DNA from: Ischnura elegans
Taxonomy: Eukaryota; Arthropoda; Insecta; Odonata; Coenagrionidae
Assembly: GCF_921293095.1 (NCBI RefSeq)
Contig: NC_060259.1
Location: forward strand, 26,047,812-26,111,811
Length of the DNA: 64,000 nt
Direction of reading: 5' to 3'
How positions within the stretch are numbered: position 1 is the stretch's first letter; each line of letters opens with the position of its first letter. Shown piece after piece: positions 9,113 to 20,278 of this stretch. The notes below the pieces were generated by a model that saw only the letters and a program-made list of their open reading frames with translations, was not told the origin of the DNA and made no database searches. The position numbers were made by a program, and so were the translations under genes.

Positions 9113-10807
9113 CTGCAAAAAAAAGAAAACATATTGTTATGGATAATGTTTAGCTGATCTCTAAGGTATTATGAGAATTAAATTTTGTATCGTGTCGGTC
9201 ACCTAGAAAGTCGCAACTCTTTGATAGAAAATTAAGATAAGCTTCGACCAAAAACATCCTTTCCGTGTATTGCTTTCTCTTTTAAGTTCAATGTAAGAAA
9301 ACACGAAATTTGTCACCCAGTTTCCACGAGTTGGTAACTTCATTGCATTTTATGGTTCATTTCTTCGTTTTTAGGAGATCATAAATTGAGTTATCGCTAG
9401 TGGTGGCGGATCCAGGATAGGGACAAGAGGACTAGGTGCGGTCCTGATGGGCCATTCCCAGCAAGGTCGCAGCTAGGAATTAAGGCTGGGGGGTGGGGGG
9501 TTTAGGGGCAATTAGAGCTTAGGTGTGTGGTATACCCGCCAGGATAAGCGGGAGGTGCGGGGGCCCTCCCCCAGAAAGTTTTTAAGTTAAATGGTTCAAA
9601 GTGGTGAGTTTTATGACTTTTTGAGGGATATTTTATTAATCCTTACGCTCTTCTAAAAGTAAATTAATCAAATTAAGCATAATGGATTAAAATTAAAAGT
9701 TTCTCTCAGCTCTTGGGGGGAGGGGTTATCCCCCAAAACCCCCTCTCGCTGCGCCACTGCACTAAGGCGGTCGGAGAGGTAACTAAACTTTTGAGGATTT
9801 GAAAGCTTGTAACAACACATTAACGTTGTCCAATGACTAATTTTTCAAAGAATTGACTTTTTTATACAAACATTTTTAGTAATTTGCGTTTTAGTGGCTA
9901 TTCTCTCCTGTATATATTACACAATATTACATTTAATTTAGTACATATGTTATACTTCCTCTCTGGATCTGCCGCTGATTGCTAGCGAGAATGCAAACCA
10001 CCCGAGACAAATGCACAAGATCAAGGAGTAGCTGAGAAGTGGCGACGAGTTTGAGTTGTGCTGTTGACCTCATCAACTTTTGTGCGAGAGGGTGATGACC
10101 ATCAAATTTTCGTCGCGAAGAATTCAAGAAGTGGGTGACGCAATTAAAAACGGAAAATAATTAAATCCCTCCATATTTAAAAAATTATCACAATAAATGT
10201 AAAAATAATGGTAAACGAGCCCTTTGTGAAAATTTCAAATTATCATTATTTTTCTAACTTTTACCGTCTTGAAAAAATGTACCGTGAAAATCAGTAACGA
10301 TAGAGTATATTACCGTTTATTAGGATTAAAATATGATTTGCAATGGCCTTTGACTAATCGGAAGTAGAGAGAATGTTAAGACTAATAATTTGCTGTGCTA
10401 TTAAGTCGTTCAAGTGAGCATGTGAACTTGTTTGAATTATTTCACCATTAAGGATTTTAGCAGTTTTTTTTATTTATTTTTGTGCACTTGGCTATGAATT
10501 ATTCTCATATATTCCCACATGTATCTTACTTCATCTACTGTATTGATTGAAATATTAACATCAATCCTCCTTCGTGATAACTCACTTAAATGCCAATTCC
10601 AATCGAAAGAAACAACACGAAAAAACGCTCGCGTACTAAACACCCAATCGGATCTACTGCGGAATCTAGGTTTTCGCCTTTTCAAAGCTGGTCTCACGCA
10701 CAGAAATAGATTGCTCGCTATTGTACATATTTCGTATGTTCCTCAGAGAAAGGAAACCCTCTGCACTCGGCAAAAGTATTCTTATTCAATTTGAATTATA
10801 TACTTAC
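9113..10807 (-). other. Presumed intron of the minus-strand gene
   Basis: It is bounded by GTAAGTAT at the 5' end (minus strand, 10807) and a T-rich TTTGCAG at 9113. It contains an inverted MITE of family A and AT-rich filler. A short minus-strand open segment at 10470-10697 lacks convincing splice sites. Confidence 0.5.
9466..9759 (-). mobile_element. hAT-type MITE family A, copy 2
   Basis: Read on the minus strand it starts CAGTGGCGCAGCGAG and contains the same body as the element at 903-1183, including AATCCATTAT, ATATCCCTCA and GGCGGGTAT. The left plus-strand end (CAAGGTCGCAGCT) pairs with that terminus. A target duplication is not evident, and another hAT-like end (GTGGCGGATCCAGGA, about 9405) lies close by, so insertions may be nested here. 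Confidence 0.6.
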
Positions 10808-11917
10808 ATTTTCGGATGAAATGTCTTTGGTAGATAGCGGATCGCGGATAGATCGGTGCTGGTGGATCAGCTGCAAACCTGTCACCAGGCATCGCACCTT
10901 CCCGTTCTTCCCATTCTTCGGTGGGCTCATGTTGGCATGGGTACCCAAAGTCATATTCAGCTTGGAAGCGAGGATTCATCGCGTCCATTCCATGGGTACA
11001 GAATTCCATCCGCTCAGCTGGCTCGTAAGGATGGTGGAAGGTAATAGGTTGTTGTGATTGAATGTATTTTTTGTTTTTAACATCACCTTCGGTATGATGG
11101 TATGTGGTCTTGCGGTCCATTATATTGTCCCATTCCTGTCTATCGTCTTCAGCCAGCATATAAGGATGGTTGTTGGCGTCAACACGTTCTGAATGGATAT
11201 GAATTGGATTTGAAAAATCCCCTTAATCAGGGCAGTGAGCATGATTGCATCCAATTTGTATGTTACGGACCACTAATTTCTCCTCTTGCGAATGCTGAGA
11301 TGGTATGCTGCTTGGGTTCATAGCGTCACCTTCGGTATCTAGATGAGGCCTATTGCAGTCCATTGCGCTATCCAATTCCTGTGCCTCGTCTTCAGTCAAC
11401 GTATAAAGATTATTGTGGGCATCAGCACGTTCTATTGGGATATACATTGGCTTTGATAAATCACCTTCACCACAGCCGAAAGTGTCATTGCATCCCATTT
11501 GTGTGTTATGGCAAAATTTTTTCTTCTTAGGCGGCATATCAGAATTCTCCAAATCATAAACTTGCTCTGGTGAGAAGTGGCGTGCATTAATAACTTTACC
11601 GTTCTCATAAAAGGGAGGACTCTCGCCACCAATTGCATTTTTCCTTTTAATTCCTTTACTCTCGGATGGAAGAACTCGATAGTTGCCAGAATGAATGCGT
11701 TTCGCCTCTCCTTTTCTTCCAAGCTTTTGGTAGTCACTCCGACCAGGTAAATCAACCATTTTTCTGCCTGACTGAGAAGCTCGTTGGGCATTCCATTCGA
11801 GTTCGGTTGAATGTGCTCCAGGTGGGCAATATACTCATAATCCAGCCTCTCCTCAAGGCTGTTGCCCAGCACACTTCCGGAGATGCTCGATGCAACTCTC
11901 TTTAAAATCCGTTCCAT
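10808..11917 (-). pseudogene. Exon with duplicated 81-residue unit, broken by one stop and a frame change
   Basis: On the minus strand a frame opens at ATG 11917 (MERILKRVASSISGSVLG...), rich in charged and helical residues, and stays convincing to about 11650. A second frame, open from about 11850, continues through a lysine-rich MPPKKKKFC to a TAA at 11225-11223. Beyond that TAA the same frame runs on for 138 codons to a perfect donor (T|GTAAGTAT) after residues HFIRK at 10808. The TAA falls where the first repeat copy has a GAA/GAG glutamate, so a single change explains it. No known domain was recognised; the product is polar, Cys/His- and Pro-rich in its C-terminal part (EPTEEWEEREGAMPGD). 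Either this is a decaying pseudogene or there are sequence errors; unusual splicing is a weaker alternative. The next exon is at 8622-9112. Confidence 0.55.
11028..11513 (-). repeat. In-frame 243-bp tandem duplication inside the exon
   Basis: Unit A begins at 11513 and unit B at 11270, exactly 243 bases (81 codons) later. Without any gap the first 66 residues can be aligned, for example TLTEDEAQELDSAMD with MLAEDDRQEWDNIMD and TEGDAMN with TEGDVKN, at a little under half identity. Conservative D/E and aromatic replacements show that the unit evolved under protein-level constraint before the stop appeared. Homology fades near 11075. Confidence 0.75.
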
Positions 11918-12932
11918 GGTGTACGTGGCGGAAAATATAGATGACGAGATCTGCTCTTTGGTATCAACTCCAAATCCACTGAATGGAATCGATTATGAGA
12001 TTCAATAGCAGGAAATAAATGCAATATCTTATTTTCAGGAGTTATTTTCGAACTCTGCTGGTCGAAGTCGGAACTCCGCCGGCTGTAGCTCACTGCAAAT
12101 TCCTGCGAGATGACAATTTTCTACCTCTGCTACCCAAGTGATCGGTGTATTTTTCACAGTAGCTTTTTTTCACTGGAATCAGTGCGTATAAACTTCGTTT
12201 ATAACACCACAATATGCTATCGCATCCGCTGTCTATCGCTTGGAAAATCCAATTGATAAAATGTCACCGTACGGCTACGTTTTACTGGTTTCCAAGGTGA
12301 ACGAAAGTATTGTTGCGGCGCCGGATATGCCCTCTGCTGGCCCGCGGTAGTATCGGTATTATGGCCTTTCGCCCTATGCTACAATCCATTGTTTTGAGTT
12401 GAACACAGTTCAATGTAGGATAGGATGGATGGAAAAATTATGCGTTTTAAAGATTATCATGTTTTCTGAGTGGTAAAAACCATTCGCATCCTCCATCCTT
12501 TTTTTGAGGCATGTTGCGTAATGTTCAATGTTGTTTTTATTTTGATGGTGGGGGAATGAATGAGCTAAAATGATTTTATATCCCTACGATTCGGAAAAAA
12601 ATCGCTCTTGATTACAATACTAATAATAAAAGCAATATTTTCTCTCGCCGTATATTAATGTTAAGTCTAAAGGTATTAGCTGATTGGCCAAAGCCACATG
12701 TAGGTATTAATTTTTTTATAATATACCGGTTTTCTTGAGAAGGCTTCCGCGGTGATCCCACGATGAATAGTTGATACAATCGTGTTTTCTGGGATACCAT
12801 CGCGTTATTTAATGTCTGATGACGACGGTGTCGCTTTAGCTTATCGCGGAAATAGATGAAGAAACAGTGCTTACAGAGGGTTTTTATGACACTCCACTTT
12901 TTGCCGGAAGATGGGTTAGTAACTATTAAATT
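11918..12932. other. Upstream flank of the minus-strand gene; no other gene seen
   Basis: The part nearest 11918 would contain the 5' untranslated region and promoter of the minus-strand gene. It is moderately GC-rich to about 12380 and AT-rich afterwards. No TATA box stands out. Confidence 0.35.
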
Positions 12933-13305
12933 CAGTGGCGTAGAGAGGTTGATCCAGATGGGGCGGACCCCGCCCCCTAATCCCCCAAAATATTGAGACA
13001 TAAAAGAATAAACTAACTATTGAGCAGGGGAAAGTCGCAAGTGATAAATTATTACACCATCATAAAAAAGGATTGCTCTTTTGTTTAATCATGAAAACTA
13101 GACAAATTAAATAATAAAGGCTATGATATTAAAAAATCATGAATTTAGAAAATATTTCTTCCATAAATCAATTTTTTCGATTATGAAAAGTGTTAAAATT
13201 AGTTAAAACCCTTCACTCGGTACCCTGTTCATGAAAAATTATCCTCCTGACCTCCCTGTTTTTGGATTCCCCCCTACCCGAACAAAATTCCTGACCATGG
13301 CACTG
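12933..13305 (+). mobile_element. hAT-type MITE family B, copy 1
   Basis: It begins CAGTGGCGTAGAG, includes GGCGGACCCCGCCCCCTAAT and the block TCGGTACCCTGTTCATGAAA, and ends CCATGGCACTG. The same order of blocks is found at 16629-16930 and 17259-17524. Ends are short inverted repeats of the CAGTGGCGTAG type. I could not find a convincing 8-bp duplication. Confidence 0.55.
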
Positions 13306-13720
13306 AATGAAATTATTCAATTACATTCATGTCAGTGTTAGTGGGAAATGCTTCGCTGAAATGATATTGTTCTTTTCTTCGGTATCTCTCAACTGTCAAT
13401 TTATGAAATATTATTTTCTCGTACTGTGTCACACAGTGCTTCGGAAACCATTACCCTTTTGGTTAAATAAAACTGTGATTCTTTTAAAAGGGTCTTGATG
13501 AGTGAGAGCGAAAATACTTCCATATGGTGGGAGGTGTTGGCGGTTACGAACCGATGGAAATAATGCAGGGGCAAACTTCTTTCTCTCCGCACCAAAAGTA
13601 TAGAGACTCCAGTTTGAACGCTTATGACAACCGTACCCTTTAATATTTTCATATGATTTTGGTAGCATTAATTTTCTTGTTTTTTTTTCTCGCGTTCATT
13701 TTTAACTTTGGTTCAAATAG

Positions 13721-13913
13721 TAGGGGTATGTGCGCAAAGATATTCATGGCTAGCCCTAGAATGAAGGAGCCACAATCATTTGGAACAAAGTGGGTTTCCA
13801 TTTCAAATGGTCACCATAAAGGCAGTTGTCTTAAAGATAGAAGTTCTAAGGAATGCAGAACGAGAGAAAACATGGGAGAAAAGCGCGAATGTGTGAATGA
13901 TGATGAGTTGAAA
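13721..13913 (+). CDS. Candidate coding exon, product unknown
   Basis: A 193-nt segment lies between an acceptor (GGTTCAAATAG) and a perfect donor (AAA|GTAAGT). The frame is open throughout, ends in phase 0 and reads RGMCAKIFMASPRMKEPQSF... to ...CVNDDELK, polar and rich in K, R, S and C. An ATG in acceptable context (TTCATGG) would also allow it to be a first coding exon starting MASPRMKE. The acceptor has a T-rich tract further upstream but a weak last part. I recognise no domain. No partner exon was located on the plus strand nearby. Confidence 0.4.
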
Positions 13914-13922
13914 GTAAGTTAG

Positions 13923-15170
13923 ATTGTATGCTACATAATCGATCGAGTTTAGTACCCGAGTCTTTATGAAGGAAAAGTGTAGGAGTAGCTACATCACAAC
14001 TGCGATAAACTTAAAACTCTTCATCATTCACACATTCGTGCGTTTGTACCAAGTGGATTAGTGTTAGTTAAGTGTATTAGATAAGTGTGTGTGAACTTGA
14101 TGTCATATTTTGTGGACTGACTTTCGGTTGATTCTTTTCCATGCTTATGCCCTAGCTGGGCGAATTACACTGATAGTGTCTATTACATTGATTTAATTGC
14201 TTTCGCTAGAGTACGCGTTTTGGAATTTTTCGTTTTTTTCCTGAACTACCGTCCCTTAGTTAATTTGATGTTAAAAATTTTGTAATGCGTATTACCTCGG
14301 AGGGTAGTTTTAGTTAAGTAAATTCAGTCCTTTACATATACAGCACTAACTTTTTCTTGAGTCGTCTGCTAGAGTATGTTAATGTTTAGGAGATCTTCTT
14401 TAAAAAGTGAAAAAAAGTATTATAAATTCGGCTTCGAACCCCCCCCCCCCCTTCCCAAATTTACTTATACTACCGCGCACAGTTTAGATATACTCGGCCA
14501 CGGAGCGACGTAAGAGATATTAATAAGTATTAAAAAGAGATAAACGGTGAGTCCAAATATGAATCTTATGATCGGAAAAACCTCGCCACGAAGCCCGAAT
14601 GAAAACACTTCGTCGGCTCAACGTGAGTTACCTCAGTGCATTCCATCCGCTAATCTGAAATCCGATTGGGCTCATGCTCCTGGAGTTTGACTCCAGCCTC
14701 GGTGGCTAGGTCGCGTCCACCTCCGTCCTCATCGGCTCTTGGTGGTATACGAGTGAGGGTCGCTTTATGTGCCAACCTCACAAGTTTTCTTCACTTGGAC
14801 CCATCTTTTAAGTGCGAATCTGGGGTGTCTACACACTATTGAAAACGATAGTACAATAGATACTTCTGTTTTTCATGTATCCTAGGAAAGTTAACCTTAC
14901 TTGTTTCTCTACGTGGATTTAGTGATTTAGGTACTGTCGATATCCGTTGACCGTGATATCTATGATAGGATCGTGGTTCGGTCATTTTTTACCTATTCTT
15001 TTGCCTTGATATCGCGATAGCCTAGAATTTTATTTCTTAGTGAAAGCTCTCGCTGGTAATCACGGCTGTATTTTGTGTTTTCGGGTGTACTCCGCGCACT
15101 ATGCTCAGCTGGTCATTTTTGCGATCAAGTGAATAGGCATAGTGAATAATACACAGTTATTTTAACATAC
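13923..15170. other. No gene recognised; possible degenerate tRNA-like segment
   Basis: Mostly AT-rich sequence. Around 14660-14800 it is GC-richer and holds GGAGTTTGACTCC, one step from a Pol III box B, followed by CAGCCTCGGTGGCTAGG. This could be a decayed SINE, but no box A or second copy was found in the window. Confidence 0.3.
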
Positions 15171-15890
15171 GCATTTGAGATACACCTGTAGTTCGTAATT
15201 GGTATTTAAAATACACGACCTTAATGTATCTTATATTTTGTATTTGAAATACAAATTTTTGGTATTTTCCCGTTCTAAAATAAAAAATACATTGGTGAAC
15301 TACTTATGAAATAGCTCAGATCACACTTCTGCAACATTATGCTTCAGATATTACTTTGTTTTTATCAGAATCGTTTTCTTCTTGATTGCAACTATCCTTA
15401 GCGTGTCAAGGCAGGTTATATTTTATTAATATCTCTTAGTTACCATAAAAATGTATTTTGCACTTGAAAAAGTATTTAAAACATTATTTTTTAGTTCGTT
15501 TTTTAAATGCAAGTATTTTAAAATGCTTACGTATATTGAGATACATGTGTAGTTTGTGACTGGTAATTTAAATACACGACTTTAATGTATCTTATATTTT
15601 GTATTTTAAATGCAATTTTTTTGTATTTTGCTGTTCAAAAATAAAAAAATTTTGAAATAGTTCTGATAATATTTCTGTGACATTATTCTCCAGAGATTAC
15701 TTCGTTGTCATTGGAATCGTTTTATTCATGTTTGCAACTATTTTTACGTGCCTAAGCAGGTGTTATTTTTTAATATCTCTTAGTTTCCATACAAATGTAT
15801 TTTGTATTTGAAAAGGTATTTAAAACACTATTTTTTAGTTCGTTTTTCAAATACTCAAGTCTAAGGAATTTTGTATTTTGCATTCCAAAT
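15171..15890 (+). repeat. Tandem duplication of a ~360-bp AT-rich unit
   Basis: Two units start near 15171 and 15532 with the same series: GAGATACA, AATACACGAC(C/T)TTAATGTAT, CTTATATTTTGTATTT, AATCGTTTT, GTG(T/C)C(T/A)A, AATATCTCTTAGTT, AAAATGTATTTTG/CAAATGTATTTTG and TTTTTAGTTCG. The unit is full of self-complementary GTATTT/AAATAC motifs. Identity by eye is high (about four in five). It has no coding capacity. Confidence 0.65.
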
Positions 15891-16628
15891 ACTTATGGAG
15901 CGTTATTTTGAATTTTGATTTCCAAATACTTCTCCGCCTTCATCTTGCCCAGCCCCGTGAATAGGTCAGCTTTTCAGTGGAATGAACTTACATCCGTTCA
16001 TGGAAGCATATGACATAAAAAGGTTGCAATTGTGGTCTGGACAGGTCGGCTATCTCTGAGGGCCCAAAAAACAAACAAATTAAACAAACGTCTGTCGTGA
16101 AGCGAGTATGGAATGTGCAAAAGTCACATTGAACCAATTTTTTTTGCAATTATATAATTCTTAGTTTTCATTTGTTGCTTTATCATAGCATGCTCAGTCC
16201 AAAGAAATATATAAACAACACATAAAATGAAGGTCTCATGAGATAAATGAGAATCTGATGCTTTTTTTGGGAAGGGCTATTTCATAATGTTTATTTCATT
16301 TTTTTTAGATTTTATTGCAGTTTCAAGGAATAAATTCACTATGTAGATAATTCAACCGTAACATATTATTAAATGTTATATAAGTCTGTGAAATTATCAC
16401 TTATGGATTGTATATTTCGTTATGGAATTGCTATTTTTGTAAACTTTGATCTGTATTTTATGAGCCAGAATCAAATGAAGAAAAATTAAAAACATTTTAT
16501 GAGTCAAAAGCCATCTTCAGGAATGTGACTTTCTAAAATTTTCTGGGAAAGAACCACCGAATCCTGCGGATATAGGGGGGCCATAATAAGCCCCCCAGCC
16601 CAGTGCCCCAACCGCCTCTTCATAGAGA
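15891..16628. other. No gene recognised
   Basis: AT-rich sequence without splice-bounded open segments; the first part still carries degenerate AAATAC motifs from the duplicated unit before it. Confidence 0.4.
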
Positions 16629-16930
16629 CAGTGGCGGATACATGGCGTGCACACCCCCTTGCGGCGCCGCAGGTGGCGTAGCAGGGGGGGGTCCGGTCTC
16701 CCCCACGAATTGTTAAAGAACAATTATTTCCTTCATAAAAGAAAAATTGAAAGCTCATGAATTTACCAAATATTTATTTGACAAATTTATGTTTTTTCGA
16801 TAATGAAAGGAGGTTAAATTAATTAAAAACCCTCTACTTGGTACCCTATTTTTCGAACATTTTCCCCTGCTTTTGAACCCCAACCTCCCCCCCAAACCCC
16901 CGAAGGAAAATCTTGTGAAAAAAGCCACTG
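16629..16930 (+). mobile_element. hAT-type MITE family B, copy 2
   Basis: It starts CAGTGGCGGATACATGG and ends GCCACTG, with the internal order seen in the other copies: GTGGCGTAGCAGGGG, AACAATTATTTCCTTCATAA, TTTTTTCGATAATGAAA and CTTGGTACCCTATTTTTCGA. A second GGTGGCGTAG near 16672 suggests one hAT end inserted into another. No open frame of interest. Confidence 0.5.
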
Positions 16931-17258
16931 ATTGTGAGTGAAAATCGAAGTGACCCCAGCCGGAGAAATGTCTGTTCACGTATCGTTTGGTTTTCTTACG
17001 CATCCACCACCAATCGGCGCTATCAATAGCAGTCTTCGCTACTCCCTCCGTCCGCCTACGACTCGTGACGTCACGATGGAGCGCTCAGCCTTTGTCTCTC
17101 GGTGGTCGTGGCACAACCCCCTGCGGGGCCTCCCAAATTGAAAATTGTTGCAGAAACACAATTGCAACTAATTTTAAGCTTTTATATCATGAGATGGCAT
17201 TATTTTTTTATACGTGTAAGTGTATAATCACATAAATTAAAACTTTCATAAACATTGC

Positions 17259-17524
17259 ACGGTGGCGTGTCAGGGGCGGGTTCCGGACCGCCCGACCCCC
17301 CTCCCCCCTAACCCCCGAAATGTAAAAGCACAATTATTTTCCTCCATAAAAAAATCAAAATATTGAAGAATCACGATTTTAACAAATACATCCTTAACAA
17401 ATGAAGTTTTTTCGGTAGTGAAAAAAGGTTGAAATTAGTTTTAAACCCATTTATTAGTACCCTGTTTTTCGAAAATGTTCCCCATGCCTTTGACCCCCGA
17501 ACGAAATTCCTGGCTACGCCACTG
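17259..17524 (+). mobile_element. hAT-type MITE family B, copy 3
   Basis: It begins CACGGTGGCGTGTCAGG and ends CTGGCTACGCCACTG, the complement of the CAGTGGCGTAGCCAG terminus. The body repeats copy 2 through ACAATTATTTTCCTCCATAA, TTTTTTCGGTAGTGAAAA and GTACCCTGTTTTTCGAAA. The two copies are only about 330 bp apart in the same orientation. Confidence 0.6.
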
Positions 17525-17837
17525 ATAGAAGATCGAAGTGACCCCATTGAGGAATTCATTGAAATTGAATAAGATTCCGTTGGTAAGGGATTTCACCAGC
17601 ATGAGTCAAATGATTTGGAAAGACATTTGAGTCTATCTCAAATAGATTGTCACCGATAAATGTCCCCAGATTAAATACTCCATAAAAAATCTAGAAGCGG
17701 AAATGTTTAACTTAATATTAATATAAATCTCTTGGAAAAATATCACTATTTGATTGATCGCAATTAAAACTCGCAGTAACTCTATATAACCCTTGTATAA
17801 ATTAAAACATTCTGTGCGGGCTATACATAAGGTAAGG

Positions 17838-20270
17838 CAGTGGCGGCTCGTGGGTCAAATTCTGGGGGGGGGCGCACTCCACCGGGGGGTTATAATTTTT
17901 TAATATTTCGTGTATTTTATTAAATTTTTACGGCAATCTAGGAATAAAATTTTGTGATGCTATATGTTCCTTTTTTTCTACAAAAATACCTAGTTTTCCT
18001 AATAAAGCTTGTTTAATAAATACTAAATGCAGTAGACTCTCGGTCATACGGATCGGCTTAGTCCGGACTCTCGATTATAATGATCAAAGATCTTGAAGAA
18101 TAAAAATATATTTGCTGCGATATTTTGCAAATACAAACGAAAATACGTAACTTAAGGTTTTAGCGCTTCAATCAATTCTTCGTGCGGATATGCCCGCAAT
18201 ACACTTACGTAGTTCGTTTTGCAATCATAATGCGTTATTTGTCAAATCTATTCAACATTTGCAAAGGTTTAGGTAGCAATGACACTTGTAACACCTGAGG
18301 AGGGAGGAGAGTGTCACTGACTTCCACTAGGCAACAAACACTACTAGAAATGCGCGCGCTTTGCTATTGTAGATGTAAACTTTGATTGCGGTGTTTGCGT
18401 TGCTTCTTGAATACAGTATGATTTAAAATCAATAATTTAACATTTCTCACACATTTTTAACAAAATATGAAATACTCACATGCCTTTAGTTATATTGCAG
18501 AAGTCCATCCTTATTTCTTTTTGTCCAGCAAAGTGATCAATTACACGTTCGTTGAAATCAGCGCCGGACAACAATTTCTTTCCGATTAAACACATGGCAA
18601 GGGCAATAGTCTATAAATAAACAAGGGACTTAATAAACAAGGGACGACACAAAATGGGCAGACGAAAATACGACCCAAAAGAACAAGGTGCCAGGACACA
18701 GATTTGGGGACAATTTTTCCCTATATTTCCCTAAAACAAAAACGAGCACTGTTGATTAATTCAACATTGTCTTATTGAATGTACACACAGCACTAAGAAA
18801 CTTCTTAATCGACAATTAAGCACAGTTAACTCCTCAAAAATGATGTCTGAACTCATTTCACTCCGTTCTTTTCGAGAGTCTTGCCGTTACTATAAGGAAG
18901 ACTCAAGGGAGATAGAAGTCGTGGTCCACTAATGCTGATTCAGCTGAGGGACGAATTTAAGGTCAGCAAAGGCATTCAAGTAAACAAAAGACGTCACGGA
19001 CCATCTCCTTGAGTCTAAGTGTTGTAAACACACGATAAAGTATATGTGGTAAACACACGAAACGCCAACGGGTCGCACTTGGAATAACCATATCTTCGAA
19101 ATCATTGCCATGATATAATAGAATATAAATTCTAGATCGTAAAAGAAGACGACTCTGAGCCACAGCTGGGAGCTGTAAGGATCTCCGCACTGATATGAAC
19201 TCTCCGAAGCCACTTGAATTACCCAACTGGACATTTTCCGTCAGACAGCTACCGCTCTGCCGCTGAGGAATTAGGTGAACATGAACTAATAGAACAAGGA
19301 CGGCTAGAAAAATTATGAACCTACACACAAAAGGTGCATTGTACGCGGAACTTCTTGACATTCATTGAATGACTCTATTTAAAGTCACGTTTTACGGGTT
19401 AAATCATGTTTGATCCTTCACCCTATCACGCACGCACTTATTTCTTGAATTATAAATCAGAGGGGAATGTTAACTGATTTTTCCTATTACTGCAGGTCTT
19501 TTGATAAATTTATCTGAAAAATAGGTACCGCATTTCTAAACATCGGGAAGATATGAATACATTGTTCAGGCCTAAACATTATAATATTAGTTTCCCCAAG
19601 GTTCTTGAAATTCGTAATCATAACAGAACTGTGACAAATACTCGAGAATAGTTTTCATACATCAATAGGGCCTTTAACTGGTTGGATTTTATGTGTTCAG
19701 GAATTCAAACCCCAAAAAACACAAGCATAATGGGATAATTTATTTTCTGTAGCAATACCTACCAGTAATTAAAAATTAAAATCGTATAACTACACCCAGT
19801 ACAGTGACCATTCTGATTCCGTACGTCCCTTTTCTGTGGCAGCACCAAGTAGACGCCAGATTATACGCCCGCCGGCCTGCGCAGCGATGTCAACTCACAC
19901 GTCGCTCTGCGCATTCTCGAACGACGTCCCAAGACTTCCATAAGACACAACGTTAGACGCGTCATAGCACCAGCGGCCCCCACCACTACCACTCTCCATA
20001 TATGGATGGATTGGGACGTTCTGGCCAGCGCCCCACGGCTACAAATACGAACTTCTCGCGCTATTTCTTTTCGTGTTTTTCCAACACTTTCGATGTATGT
20101 GACTGAAAAAATACTTTGATTAATTAGATATATAATTATAAATTATACATCTAATTAATATATGATTATATATACATATAATTATAAATTAATGGATATT
20201 TATTTATTTTACTTTTTCTAATATATGGGAGGGGCGGCGTCCGAGAGTCGTTATGGGCAAGCCGCCACTG
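17838..20270 (+). mobile_element. 2.4-kb non-autonomous hAT with exact ends
   Basis: Perfect 8-bp direct repeats AGGTAAGG flank it (17830-17837 and 20271-20278). Both ends begin CAGTGGCGGCT, an 11-bp inverted repeat that then diverges. The 2433-bp interior has no recognisable transposase, so it must have been moved by a relative elsewhere. Inside are a possible pogo-like end (CAGTAGACTCTCGGTCATAC at 18030), a GC-rich block (19850-20060) and an AT-rich palindrome. A minus-strand frame at 18963-19361 has a hydrophobic leader-like N-terminus but no other support. Exact duplications and ends point to a fairly recent insertion. Confidence 0.85.
20119..20158. other. AT-rich palindrome
   Basis: TTAATTAGAT and ATCTAATTAA face each other across a short AT spacer, making a potential hairpin inside the hAT element. 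It is followed by more TATA/ATTAT alternation. No function can be inferred. Confidence 0.5.
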
Positions 20271-20278
20271 AGGTAAGG

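Noticed and set aside
8755..9157. Two long plus-strand frames opposite the coiled-coil exon
   Set aside because: They are antisense shadows of the minus-strand frame, which alone has a good splice acceptor and a heptad pattern.
12933..13305. 8-bp target duplication for the family B MITE
   Set aside because: Flanking 8-mers (ATTAAATT and AATGAAAT) agree too poorly to claim one.
18963..19361. 132-codon minus-strand frame with a hydrophobic, signal-peptide-like start
   Set aside because: It lies inside a hAT element, overlaps another frame of equal quality, and the TATA-like TTTAAATA is too close to the ATG to support a promoter.
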